Shown one piece after another: positions 8,520-17,292 of a DNA stretch of 64,000 bases. The first letter of the stretch is position 1. Each line of letters begins with the position of its first letter. Below the pieces are notes generated by a model, which made no database searches, was not told where the DNA came from, and saw only the letters and a program-made list of their open reading frames with translations. Origin of the DNA: Dehalococcoidia bacterium UBA2991 (GTDB taxonomy: Bacteria; Chloroflexota; Dehalococcoidia; Tepidiformales; Tepidiformaceae); assembly GCA_002346645.1 (NCBI GenBank), contig DEAD01000006.1, forward strand, positions 17,209 through 81,208, given 5' to 3'. Both the position numbers and the translations under genes were made by a program.

Positions 8520-9070
8520 GTCCCGTGGAATTGCAGCAGGGACAAGAGGTGGCTCGTACTATCCGTCGACTCGCACACGAAATCGTGGAGAGCAACGATG
8601 GAGCAGATAACTTAGTCCTGGTGGGGCTGCTAACGCGGGGCGCACCCTTAGCGGCCCGACTAGCAGCGGCAATCGAAACGTTCGAGGGGAACCTGCCCCC
8701 GGTAGGGCAGCTGGATGTTGGCCTCTACCGCGATGACCTCGCTCATCGCGATCCGCCACCGCCTATTCGTCCTAGCGACATTCCAGGCACCCTCGATGGC
8801 TCAACCGTGGTACTAGTTGATGATGTGCTGTTCACCGGCCGCACTATTCGCGCGGCAATGGACGCAATCATGGACTTCGGACGTCCTGCCAGGGTTCGCT
8901 TGGCAGTCATGGTCGACCGCGGTCACCGAGAACTCCCAATCCGACCCGACTTCGTCGGCCGCAACATTCCCACAGCATCCTCCCAGACTATTGATGTACG
9001 TCTAACTGAAACAGATGGAGAGGACGGAATTTATCTAATGGAGGGAGCCGAACAGCATGGTGAGCATTAA
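8516..9070 (+). CDS. pyrR: PyrR, pyrimidine operon regulator / uracil phosphoribosyltransferase
   Basis: The 184-residue protein, at the usual PyrR length, binds pyr mRNA when UMP is high and often has weak uracil phosphoribosyltransferase activity. The PRPP-binding loop is VVLVDDVLFTGRTIRAAMDA, and the N-terminal half has the expected LVGLLTRGAPLAARLA segment and LDVGLYRDD. A longer frame exists from a TTG at 8465. However, the ATG at 8516 gives the family length and overlaps the stop of the leader ORF (ATGA), so it is preferred. It is the first enzyme-sized gene of a seven-gene or larger pyrimidine operon and overlaps pyrB by 14 bases. It probably represses its own operon through the element at 8421-8446. 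Confidence 0.93.
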   Translation: MSPVELQQGQEVARTIRRLAHEIVESNDGADNLVLVGLLTRGAPLAARLAAAIETFEGNLPPVGQLDVGLYRDDLAHRDPPPPIRPSDIPGTLDGSTVVLVDDVLFTGRTIRAAMDAIMDFGRPARVRLAVMVDRGHRELPIRPDFVGRNIPTASSQTIDVRLTETDGEDGIYLMEGAEQHGEH

Positions 9071-10079
9071 GCCGGCTAACTCTGCAGGCACAGAGGTGGG
9101 CCAACCACAAGGAGCCCCAGAACCTCCCACAACCGTCTGGGCACTGAAAGACCTGCTCGATACAAATACGTTATCGATGAAGGACCTTGAGTTGGTGTTT
9201 GAGACAACGGACACAATGGTGGAAGTACGAGAGCGGCCAGTAGGACGGGTAGCAACACTACGCGGCACCACAGTCGTTACTCTCTTCTACGAGAACAGTA
9301 CCCGCACCCGAGCCAGTTTTGAAATAGCAGCCAAGGCACTCGGTGCAGACGTAATCAATCTAGCTGCGGCAACAAGCAGCGTGGGTAAAGGCGAGTCACT
9401 CGTCGATACCGTTCGCACAATAGAGGCGGTAGGAGCAGACATTCTCGTGATTCGCCACCCTGGCTCAGGAGCTGCAACCCTGGCCGCAAGACACACAAAT
9501 GCGAGCGTAATCAATGGAGGGGATGGTGCCCACGCACATCCCACACAGGCGCTTCTCGACCTCTACACCATGCGTCAACATGTAGGCGACTTAGAGCACC
9601 GTAAGGTTGTCATCGTAGGCGACGTGCTACACAGCCGAGTAGCGCGTTCCAACCTGTGGGCACTGAGAAAGGCCGGTGCTCAGGTAACGTTATGTGGACC
9701 ATCAACGTTACTGCCGAGATCCCTGGAGTCGCTACCCGTCCACGAAGGAGCAGGTACCTGCAGAGTAACAAGTAATCTGGGAGAGGCTCTGGAGGAAGCA
9801 GACATCGTGATGGCGCTGCGAATTCAGAGGGAACGGCAGGAACAAGGCCTTCTACCCTCGTTGCGGGAATACATCAGGAACTATCAGATAACTGAGGAAC
9901 GATTGGGAAATGCCAATCCCAATGCGCTAGTTATGCATCCAGGACCAATGAACGAGGGTGTGGAAATCTCACCAGAGGTTGCACACGGGCTACGTTCAGT
10001 CGTTAGGGAACAAGTAGCGAACGGAGTAGCTGTAAGAATGGCCATCCTCTTTCTGATGGCGACCGCGAGGCGCCGATGA
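9057..10079 (+). CDS. pyrB: Aspartate carbamoyltransferase, catalytic subunit
   Basis: This enzyme joins carbamoyl phosphate and aspartate to form carbamoyl aspartate, the first committed pyrimidine step. At 340 residues it shows the carbamoyl-phosphate loop FYENSTRTRASFE, the HPTQALLDLYT motif, the Asp-domain segment VIVGDVLHSRVARSN and the C-terminal HPGPMNEGVEI. An extra N-terminal stretch of about 30 residues precedes the catalytic fold. The start at 9057 lies inside the end of pyrR, with GAGGGAG upstream. No pyrI regulatory-chain gene is present in the operon, so it is probably an unregulated trimer or associates with dihydroorotase. Confidence 0.96.
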   Translation: MVSIKPANSAGTEVGQPQGAPEPPTTVWALKDLLDTNTLSMKDLELVFETTDTMVEVRERPVGRVATLRGTTVVTLFYENSTRTRASFEIAAKALGADVINLAAATSSVGKGESLVDTVRTIEAVGADILVIRHPGSGAATLAARHTNASVINGGDGAHAHPTQALLDLYTMRQHVGDLEHRKVVIVGDVLHSRVARSNLWALRKAGAQVTLCGPSTLLPRSLESLPVHEGAGTCRVTSNLGEALEEADIVMALRIQRERQEQGLLPSLREYIRNYQITEERLGNANPNALVMHPGPMNEGVEISPEVAHGLRSVVREQVANGVAVRMAILFLMATARRR

Positions 10080-11398
10080 GCCAGGTCCTAATCCGCAGTG
10101 GACGGCTGTTCGATCCTTCCACAGGTCTCGATGAGCCAAGCGATGTGTTAATCAAAGAGGGATACGTTACAGCCATAGGGAGCAACCTGGATGAGGATGG
10201 AGCAGAAATAGTGGAAGCTGCTGGGTGCATTGTGACTCCTGGTCTAATTGACCTGCACGCTCATCTACGCGAACCCGGCTTCGAGCAAAAAGGAACCATA
10301 CAAACGGAAACAGAAGCAGCATTGCAGGGAGGCTTTACAACGGTCTGCGCAATGCCAAACACCGACCCCACGCCTGACAACGCTCCGGCAGTCGAAGGTT
10401 TACTTAAACGCATCGCACAGGATGCACAGGTTCGTGTTTTTCCCGTAGGTAGCACGACCGTTGGCCGGTCAGGAAAGAAACTATCCGCACTTAGCGAACT
10501 GGCCGATACAGGTTGTGTTGCGGTGACCGATGACGGGAGTCCGGTTGCCAGCAGCAGCCTGATGCGCAACGCACTCAACCTAGCTGGATCTGTCGGAATG
10601 GTTGTAGCAGAGCACTGCGATGAGCCAGGGTTGAGCGGAAACGGGACTATGCACGAAGGCGCAATTAGTGAACTTTTGGGGCTAGCAGGACAACCAGACG
10701 CCGCGGAAACGGCATCTATAGCTCGGAATATTGAGCTTTGCGAACTTACTGGAGGCCGCCTCCACATCATGCACGTGACTACGGCAAGAGGCGTAGAACA
10801 AGTCCAACGCGCAAAGGAGCGCGGTCTTCCGATTACATCCGAAGTGACACCCAGTCACTTGTTCCTCACCGATGAGGCGGTTGCGGGTGGAGATCTAACT
10901 CCGGCCTACAACACGTCAGCAAAGATCAATCCTCCCCTCCGAACTGAAGAGGACCGCCTTGCACTTCTAGCGGGGGTTAACGCAGGCGTCATCGATGCGA
11001 TCGCAACCGATCATGCACCGCACGCTCCAGAGGAGAAGCAGTGCGAGTTCGATCTTGCACCATTCGGTATAAGCTGCGCCGAGACCGCATTGGCAACAGT
11101 GACAACGTTAGTAGCGCGGGGCGAGCTCCACCTAGCACCGGCGCTGCGGTCCCTTACCCAAGGCCCGGCAGAGGTCTTCGCTCTTCAACGCCATGTGCCC
11201 GGCATCGGAACATTGAAGATCGGGGCTCCTGGGGATGTAACTGTGTTTGACCCAGAGGAAATTTGGACAGTTAACCCTTCTCAATTCGCCTCAAAGGGAC
11301 ACAACACACCCCTCGCTGGCATCGAGCTGCAAGGACGCGTTCGTGCAGTAATAGTTGAAGGAACGGTAAAGCACATGAGGGAGGCGCCCGATGCCTAG
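10076..11398 (+). CDS. pyrC: Dihydroorotase
   Basis: This enzyme cyclises carbamoyl aspartate to dihydroorotate. The 440-residue type I enzyme carries the zinc-binding DLHAHLREPG signature near residue 58, the later metal His and catalytic region (VVAEHCDEPGLSG, HIMHVTTARG), and the catalytic Asp segment AIATDHAPHAPEEK. Its start ATG overlaps the pyrB stop (ATGA), giving tight coupling, and its end overlaps carA by 8 bases. The pairing of pyrB with a type I dihydroorotase next door is common in bacteria where the two enzymes form a complex. Confidence 0.96.
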   Translation: MSQVLIRSGRLFDPSTGLDEPSDVLIKEGYVTAIGSNLDEDGAEIVEAAGCIVTPGLIDLHAHLREPGFEQKGTIQTETEAALQGGFTTVCAMPNTDPTPDNAPAVEGLLKRIAQDAQVRVFPVGSTTVGRSGKKLSALSELADTGCVAVTDDGSPVASSSLMRNALNLAGSVGMVVAEHCDEPGLSGNGTMHEGAISELLGLAGQPDAAETASIARNIELCELTGGRLHIMHVTTARGVEQVQRAKERGLPITSEVTPSHLFLTDEAVAGGDLTPAYNTSAKINPPLRTEEDRLALLAGVNAGVIDAIATDHAPHAPEEKQCEFDLAPFGISCAETALATVTTLVARGELHLAPALRSLTQGPAEVFALQRHVPGIGTLKIGAPGDVTVFDPEEIWTVNPSQFASKGHNTPLAGIELQGRVRAVIVEGTVKHMREAPDA

Positions 11399-12563
11399 CG
11401 CGCGTCTAGCCCTAGCCGATGGAAGCGTATTCGAAGGACGAGCTGTTGGTGCATCCGGACACGCAGGGGGAGAGGTGGTTTTCAACACCTCAATGACAGG
11501 CTATCAGGAGATGCTGACGGACCCTTCTTACGCAGGCCAACTTCTTACCCTGACCTACCCAATGATCGGAAACTATGGCGTTGATACCGCTGTAGAGGAG
11601 TCCGAAAAAATACAGCCCAGCGGATTAATCGTGCGCGAAGTTGCCCCCACCGCAAGTCACTTGAACTCCACAAACGACCTAGGCACATTCCTATCGGACC
11701 GTGGTGTGATAGCAATCGAGGGAGTGGACACCCGCGCTATAACCCGCCGCATTCGTAGCCAAGGCGTAATGTTGGGTGTAATCACAACAGAATCTGTTGA
11801 GGACGCACTAGCGCAGGTCCGTTCTCTACCTGGCTACGACGATATTGACTGGGCGTCACAGGTGACAACAGAAAAGCAATACGGCTGGGGTTCGTTTGCC
11901 AAAAACAGCAATCTTCTTCCTGCAGTAGAGCCTATCGCCAACAAAGCAGTCTCAACATTAAAGGAAGGCCCAAGAAGCAAGGCCTCGGAATCCCACAAGA
12001 AGGTCGTGCTGATCGACGGTGGGGTAAAGCGAAACATCATGCGCTCTCTCACTGCCCGGGAGTGCGATATCACAGTGCTTCCCATCGACGCTACTGCGGA
12101 GCAAGTACTGGCCCTTAGGCCAGACGGCATTGTGTGGTCGCCCGGTCCTGGAGACCCACAGGTACAAAACGTGCAGGTAGAAGAAACTAAAAAGCTGATT
12201 GGTAAAGTGCCAATCCTAGGCATCTGCTTGGGTCACCAAGTGATCGCGCGGGCGTTGGGCGCAGGGACCTTCAAGCTACCTTTTGGACATCGCGGTGGAA
12301 ATCATCCAGTACGGGACGAACGGACAGGGAGCGTGACTATAACTGCGCAAAATCATGGATATGCCGTTGATCCAATTGGATTAGACGCATCAGCAGAGGT
12401 AAGCCACGTGAACCTTAACGATGGGACCGTCGAAGGAATCACCATGCGCGACGAGCCGGTTATGACCATCCAGTTCCACTCTGAAGCCAGCCCTGGTCCC
12501 CTTGACAGCATGAGCACTTTCGACCATTTCGTCGAGATGATGGCTACAGCAGGAGTCAAGTGA
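11391..12563 (+). CDS. carA: Carbamoyl-phosphate synthase, small (glutaminase) subunit
   Basis: The small subunit hydrolyses glutamine and passes ammonia to CarB. In 390 residues it has the CPSase N-terminal domain (about 1-150, with FNTSMTGYQEMLTDPSY) and a class I glutaminase domain. The nucleophile Cys is in LGICLGHQ, and the catalytic His/Glu pair is in FHSEASPGP. A variable linker of about 40 residues separates the domains. Start overlaps pyrC. The stop TGA at 12561-12563 overlaps the ATG of a 39-codon ORF. Its partner carB lies 600 bases downstream instead of directly adjacent, separated by two small genes. Confidence 0.96.
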   Translation: MPSARLALADGSVFEGRAVGASGHAGGEVVFNTSMTGYQEMLTDPSYAGQLLTLTYPMIGNYGVDTAVEESEKIQPSGLIVREVAPTASHLNSTNDLGTFLSDRGVIAIEGVDTRAITRRIRSQGVMLGVITTESVEDALAQVRSLPGYDDIDWASQVTTEKQYGWGSFAKNSNLLPAVEPIANKAVSTLKEGPRSKASESHKKVVLIDGGVKRNIMRSLTARECDITVLPIDATAEQVLALRPDGIVWSPGPGDPQVQNVQVEETKKLIGKVPILGICLGHQVIARALGAGTFKLPFGHRGGNHPVRDERTGSVTITAQNHGYAVDPIGLDASAEVSHVNLNDGTVEGITMRDEPVMTIQFHSEASPGPLDSMSTFDHFVEMMATAGVK

Positions 12564-12682
12564 TGACACGAAACAACAACATCCAGCAACCTAGCCATGA
12601 CCTGGCAATCAGTTTCCTATCTCCCGTAGGAGAACTAGTTCCCCTGTACAACCCCGACATGACTTTCGAGCCTGTTTTCTAG
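12563..12682 (+). CDS. 39-residue hypothetical ORF between carA and the membrane-protein gene
   Basis: An ATG at 12563 shares its A with the carA stop (TGATGA). The frame gives 39 codons ending in TAG at 12680-12682, and the next gene's ATG follows without a gap (TAGATG). The predicted peptide is soluble, with an Asn/Gln-rich start and a Pro/acidic/aromatic C-terminal half (VGELVPLYNPDMTFEPVF), and has no transmembrane segment. Coupling at both ends argues that it is translated. I do not recognise a family. It could be a small partner of the pyrimidine enzymes or only a translational bridge across the interval. Confidence 0.5.
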   Translation: MTRNNNIQQPSHDLAISFLSPVGELVPLYNPDMTFEPVF

Positions 12683-13162
12683 ATGACGATCATGAAGAGG
12701 ACACGTCTCCCATGGATAACGACTCGCGCGAGAACCTTCCCGAAGGGAGGGCCGAACCCAACGACTGCCACCTGGGCAGACCTACTAGTCGCACTAGCAG
12801 CAACAGCACTAACAATGTGCCTGCTTAACCTCATTGCGGCCTTCATCGGAGAAAACGTTGCAGGGAACGGAGCAGGACGATTTTGGGCCCTCCTATTCGC
12901 AGGGGGACTTGGTTTCAGCGGTCTGTTCCTATTTCTCCTGGGATTGGTAATCCTGGGAGAAAACGCTCGCATGGGTACCCATTACCTCGTCCCAGTTGCT
13001 AGCGGCATTACAACAGGGGCACTTGTCGGAGCATTGCTACTAGATGGTGCTAACCGTAATGCAGTGCTGACAGCCCTATTAGTGCTCCTGATAGCCACTC
13101 CCCCTATACGCGAAGGGTTCTCATGGCTGTTGAGGCGGGGACCTAGGCGGGGGAGCCGATGA
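12683..13162 (+). CDS. Four-helix membrane protein of unknown function in the pyr operon
   Basis: The 159-residue protein has a basic N-terminal tail of about 28 residues, then four hydrophobic segments (about 32-52, 66-88, 100-120, 125-142) and a strongly basic C-terminus (LLRRGPRRGSR). Both tails are therefore probably cytoplasmic. No catalytic or transport signature is visible. It starts directly after the 39-codon ORF and its stop overlaps the carB ATG (ATGA), so it is translated as part of the pyrimidine operon. A role in pyrimidine or precursor transport is conceivable, but its small size and lack of known motifs give no support. Confidence 0.8.
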   Translation: MTIMKRTRLPWITTRARTFPKGGPNPTTATWADLLVALAATALTMCLLNLIAAFIGENVAGNGAGRFWALLFAGGLGFSGLFLFLLGLVILGENARMGTHYLVPVASGITTGALVGALLLDGANRNAVLTALLVLLIATPPIREGFSWLLRRGPRRGSR

Positions 13163-16100
13163 CGAAGCCGGAGAGCGTACTCATCATTGGTTCCGGCGCA
13201 ATAGTGATCGGGCAGGCAGCTGAATTCGACTATGCGGGCACACAGGCTTGTAAAGCTGTACGGGAGGAGGGAGTGCGTAGCATTCTTGTGAATTCCAATC
13301 CCGCAACGATCATGACCGACCTAGATATCGCGGATGCGGTCTATATCGAGCCACTCACAGTTCCCGTCATTGAACGCATCATCGCGCGGGAACGGCCCGA
13401 AGGCTTGCTACCCACACTAGGAGGACAGACCGGACTAAACCTTGCCGTCGAGCTTGCCAACGCCGGCATCCTCGAAAAGTACAACGTCAAACTGCTAGGA
13501 ACCCCGTTGGAATCTATTCGGAGAGCAGAGGATAGGGAGCTCTTCAATAATCTACTCGCCGATCTTGGGGAACCTGTTCTGGATAGCGAACCTTGTGAGT
13601 CCTTGGAAGAGTGCGAGGCTGCAGCAAATCGGATAGGGCTGCCTGTGGTAATCCGGCCGGCTTACACATTAGGAGGCACAGGAGGCGGCATCGCACATAC
13701 ATCAGAGGAGCTTCGGGCCATCGCAACAAACGGTCTGTCTGCTAGCCCGATTACTCAAGTGCTCATAGAGCGCTACCTAGGCGGATGGAAAGAGGTTGAG
13801 TACGAGGTTATGCGGGATGGAGCAGGTAACTGCGTGACCATCTGCAACATGGAGAACCTCGACCCAATGGGGGTTCATACAGGCGACTCCATAGTAGTAG
13901 CGCCTTCCCAGACCTTGACGGACAAGGATTACCAAATGCTGCGTTCGGCAGCTCTGCGCATCATCGATGAACTCGGTATCGAAGGGGGCTGCAACATCCA
14001 GTTCTCCATGGCACCACGCAAGGACGTGCGTAGTTGGGAAGGCGACTCGAGTAAGCCGCTCCCCTACTACGTAATCGAAGTCAACCCTCGCGTATCTCGA
14101 TCATCAGCCCTAGCTTCAAAAGCAACGGGTTATCCAATCGCTCGGGTGGCCGCAAAAATTGCGTGCGGTAAAACGCTTGACCAGATCCCGAACGCAGTCA
14201 CAGAGCGGACGACTGCCGCCTTCGAACCAGCACTTGACTACTGTGTGGTGAAAATCCCTCGCTGGCCCTTCGACAAGTTCGCCCTTGGCGACCGGGGGCT
14301 GGGCACGCAAATGAAGGCCACCGGAGAAGTAATGGCCATCGAACGGACTTTTGAAGGTGCTCTAAACAAAGCAGTTCGATCCCTCGAATTTGGCCGACGC
14401 ACGTTACTTTGGGAGGACCCCTCCTGGAATGACGCACCAGGAATAAATCTAAGTGCAACGGATACCCGCCTATGGGCGCTAATGGCAGTCTTACGACGAA
14501 ACGTACCAATAGAAGAGATTGCTACGGAGACCGGAATTGACCCGTGGTTCCTGGAACGATTGCACCGGATCGTAGAGGTTGAGCGCCGCCTTCTCTCCGA
14601 AACTTTAGACGGAGAACTTTTACTGGTGGCCAAGCAGATGGGCTTTACCGATGAAATGGTAGGACAGCTGGCCGACCGGCTTCCCGAACATGTGAGGGAA
14701 CTGCGTCAGCAATTAGGAATGCGCCCGGTCTACAAGATGGTCGACACCTGCGCAGCTGAGTTCGACGCGGCCACTCCCTACTTTTATTCCACCTACGAAC
14801 AGGAAAACGAAGCCACTCCCGAACCGGGAGTCTCAACGATTGTGTTGGGTAGCGGCCCTATCCGCATCGGACAGGGAATTGAGTTCGACTACGCCAGTGT
14901 GCATGCAGCCTGGGCCCTGCAAGATGCTGGCCGACGCGCAATTCTTGTGAACTCAAACCCCGAGACCGTCTCGACTGACTTCGACACTAGCGATCGGCTC
15001 TATTTCGAGCCGCTAGATGAAGAAGCAGTTCGAAACATCCTTGAAAACGAGACAGGGGAAACAGGAGAGACTCCTACAAGCATCGTGCAGTTCGGCGGGC
15101 AGACCGCGGTAAACCTAGCTGAGCCACTCTGGCGCTCAGGCCAAGCAATTATCGGGTCAAGTGCTGAGGCAATTGATACTGCTGAAGATCGCGAGTTATT
15201 CGAGGAATTCCTACAAAACCTTGGAATCCCCCAACCTCCAGGGGCTGCGGTACGCACACTTGAGGAAGGGCTAAAGACTGCACAGGCGATTGGTTACCCG
15301 GTTCTCATTCGCCCCTCCTACGTGCTGGGTGGGAGAGCGATGGAGATCGTGCAAAACGCAGGGGAGTTGGTAGGTTTCCTCGCCCAAGCAGCAGAAGCAG
15401 CTGAGGGACGCCCCATCCTCATCGACAAGTATTTGGAAGGAAGAGAGGTGGAGGTAGACGCAATCTGCGACGGAGAAAAAGTGCTTATTCCCGGAATAAT
15501 GGAGCACATCGAACGCGCAGGCGTGCACTCAGGTGACTCCATGGCAGTCTACCCACCCGTGCATCTTGAGGACGACGAGAAGGAAACAATCTGTCGCCAT
15601 ACAGAGCAGATCGTTCTAGGGATGGGAGCAATCGGACTAACAAATATCCAGTATGTGGTCCTCCCTCGAGAAGCTTCAGGGGAGCCACGGGTATACGTTC
15701 TAGAAGTGAACCCTCGTGCTAGCCGCACCGTTCCCTTTATTTCGAAAGTGACAGGGGTACCAATGGTCCAACTCGCCGTACGGGCGATGTGTGGGGAGTC
15801 ACTAGAGAGCCAAGGATACGAAGAGGGGCTTTGGCCTGAGGGGGACCTTGTTGCGGTAAAAGCTCCTGTCTTCTCGATGTCAAAGCTGGCAGAAGTCGAC
15901 ACATATCTCGGGCCGGAGATGAAAAGCACGGGGGAGGTAATGGGAATTGACAATGCCTACGAACCAGCCTTGGCAAAAGCCCTTGCTGCCTCTGATCTAG
16001 CCCTGGAACCCGGCACACCTGTCCTACTTTCGTTGAGCGACCGAACAAAAGCTGAGGCTCTACCGCTCGTCCACGCGCTTCACGAGGCAGGCTGTGACCT

Positions 16101-16413
16101 ATATGCCACCGAGGGCACCGGAACTATGCTGGAAGCGCTAGACATCCCTTCTACCTTCGTTACTAAGGTGCTAAGCGGCACACACCCAAACGTGGTGGAC
16201 GTTATCGCCGATGGCACAGTGAGCTGCGTTTTGAACACGCCAGAAGGCCAGCTGACCGGGTCCTTACGCGATGGCTTCCACATTAGGCGAGCGGCAGCAG
16301 AGAAGCGCATTCCTTGCTTTACCTCCATCGACACCGCACGAGCTGCCATCGAGACCATGCGCGGGACAGTAACCCCCACAGTCGCACGGCTAGACGAGTA
16401 CGTAAACAAATGA
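13159..16413 (+). CDS. carB: Carbamoyl-phosphate synthase, large subunit
   Basis: The large subunit makes carbamoyl phosphate from bicarbonate, ammonia and two ATP. The 1084-residue chain has the two homologous synthetase halves. The first starts VLIIGSGAIVIGQAAEFDYAG and holds GGTGGGIA. The second starts IVLGSGPIRIGQGIEFDYA and holds SYVLGGRAMEIV. An oligomerisation segment lies between them, and a C-terminal MGS-like allosteric domain starts about residue 945 (TPVLLSLSDRTKAEAL). In other bacteria that domain binds UMP or ornithine. Length is normal. Both ends overlap neighbours as ATGA, so stoichiometric coupled translation is likely. Confidence 0.97.
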   Translation: MTKPESVLIIGSGAIVIGQAAEFDYAGTQACKAVREEGVRSILVNSNPATIMTDLDIADAVYIEPLTVPVIERIIARERPEGLLPTLGGQTGLNLAVELANAGILEKYNVKLLGTPLESIRRAEDRELFNNLLADLGEPVLDSEPCESLEECEAAANRIGLPVVIRPAYTLGGTGGGIAHTSEELRAIATNGLSASPITQVLIERYLGGWKEVEYEVMRDGAGNCVTICNMENLDPMGVHTGDSIVVAPSQTLTDKDYQMLRSAALRIIDELGIEGGCNIQFSMAPRKDVRSWEGDSSKPLPYYVIEVNPRVSRSSALASKATGYPIARVAAKIACGKTLDQIPNAVTERTTAAFEPALDYCVVKIPRWPFDKFALGDRGLGTQMKATGEVMAIERTFEGALNKAVRSLEFGRRTLLWEDPSWNDAPGINLSATDTRLWALMAVLRRNVPIEEIATETGIDPWFLERLHRIVEVERRLLSETLDGELLLVAKQMGFTDEMVGQLADRLPEHVRELRQQLGMRPVYKMVDTCAAEFDAATPYFYSTYEQENEATPEPGVSTIVLGSGPIRIGQGIEFDYASVHAAWALQDAGRRAILVNSNPETVSTDFDTSDRLYFEPLDEEAVRNILENETGETGETPTSIVQFGGQTAVNLAEPLWRSGQAIIGSSAEAIDTAEDRELFEEFLQNLGIPQPPGAAVRTLEEGLKTAQAIGYPVLIRPSYVLGGRAMEIVQNAGELVGFLAQAAEAAEGRPILIDKYLEGREVEVDAICDGEKVLIPGIMEHIERAGVHSGDSMAVYPPVHLEDDEKETICRHTEQIVLGMGAIGLTNIQYVVLPREASGEPRVYVLEVNPRASRTVPFISKVTGVPMVQLAVRAMCGESLESQGYEEGLWPEGDLVAVKAPVFSMSKLAEVDTYLGPEMKSTGEVMGIDNAYEPALAKALAASDLALEPGTPVLLSLSDRTKAEALPLVHALHEAGCDLYATEGTGTMLEALDIPSTFVTKVLSGTHPNVVDVIADGTVSCVLNTPEGQLTGSLRDGFHIRRAAAEKRIPCFTSIDTARAAIETMRGTVTPTVARLDEYVNK

Positions 16414-17174
16414 TCCGAGAACAAGCAACTGTCCTCTCAAACGAAGCTACTTACAAAGGCGGCTTCGTCATCTGGCTGGACGCGCCCACTATCGCTGATG
16501 CCGGACATGTTCCAGGGCAATTCTTGATGGTTCGGTGCTCCCCTACGAATCAGGAACCCGAGTTCTCTCGAGCATTTAGTTATCACAGGTCGGAGGAGGG
16601 GCGGATTGCTCTTTTGTACGCAGTTACAGGGAGGGGTACCTCCTGGCTAGCCAGCCGACATCGGGGCGACACAGTTTCTCTTTACGGCCCCCTGGGCAAT
16701 GGTTTCCGACTTCCTGATGGCTCCGGCAACTTGCTCTTGGTCGCGGGAGGAGTGGGTGTTGCACCGATGGTAGACCTGGCAGAAGCCGCAATTGAGCAGA
16801 ACCATCAGGTGACGGCAATCATGGGCGCCAAAACTGCCTCACATTTGCTTCCAGCATCGGCCTGGCCAGACGAAGTTGAGTATGTCGTTGTCACAGAGGA
16901 TGGGTCAAAAGGACTGCAAGGACGAATCACGGAGCACCTGGAAGATTACGTTGCATGGTCGAGCAAGCTTTATGCCTGCGGCCCAAATCCAATGTTTGCT
17001 TCGATGGCGGACAAGCTGCGCCAAAACGGTCGCCGACAAACTCCAGAGATCCTGATGGAGGAGAACATGCCCTGTGGTTGGGGGCTTTGCTACGGATGCG
17101 CGATCTTTACCCGCCATGGAGTGCGCCTTTGCTGTAAAGACGGTCCCCGTTTCAACCTATTTGACGTTTTCTAG
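16410..17174 (+). CDS. pyrK: Dihydroorotate dehydrogenase electron-transfer subunit (PyrK)
   Basis: PyrK passes electrons from dihydroorotate dehydrogenase B to NAD+. The 254-residue protein has a ferredoxin-reductase-like FAD domain with RAFSYH, an NAD(P)-binding half starting LLLVAGGVGVAPMVDLA, and the C-terminal [2Fe-2S] cysteine cluster CGWGLCYGCAIFTRHGVRLC. The frame is open upstream within carB, but the ATG at 16410, overlapping the carB stop as ATGA, is clearly the start. PyrK normally works with a PyrD subunit encoded beside it. Here the operon ends and recA follows, so pyrD must be elsewhere. pyrE and pyrF are also not in the window. Confidence 0.93.
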   Translation: MIREQATVLSNEATYKGGFVIWLDAPTIADAGHVPGQFLMVRCSPTNQEPEFSRAFSYHRSEEGRIALLYAVTGRGTSWLASRHRGDTVSLYGPLGNGFRLPDGSGNLLLVAGGVGVAPMVDLAEAAIEQNHQVTAIMGAKTASHLLPASAWPDEVEYVVVTEDGSKGLQGRITEHLEDYVAWSSKLYACGPNPMFASMADKLRQNGRRQTPEILMEENMPCGWGLCYGCAIFTRHGVRLCCKDGPRFNLFDVF

Positions 17175-17237
17175 TCAGCAGGGAGCAGCCTTATTGCCCT
17201 TTCGTAACTAAACGCAAAAGCAACTACGCCAGGGTTG

Positions 17238-17251
17238 CGAACACCTGTTCT
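17238..17251 (+). promoter_or_regulatory. LexA (SOS) box upstream of recA
   Basis: CGAACACCTGTTCT matches the Gram-positive and actinobacterial LexA operator CGAAC-N4-GTTCG/T. It lies 42 bases before the recA start codon. A possible sigma-70 promoter overlaps it: TTGCGA at 17235-17240 and TAGGAT at 17259-17264 with an 18-base spacer. LexA binding would therefore block RNA polymerase. recA and recX downstream would be released on DNA damage. Confidence 0.8.
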
Positions 17252-17292
17252 ATCGGGGTAGGATCTTATATAGCACGAGGGGAGACCAGGAC

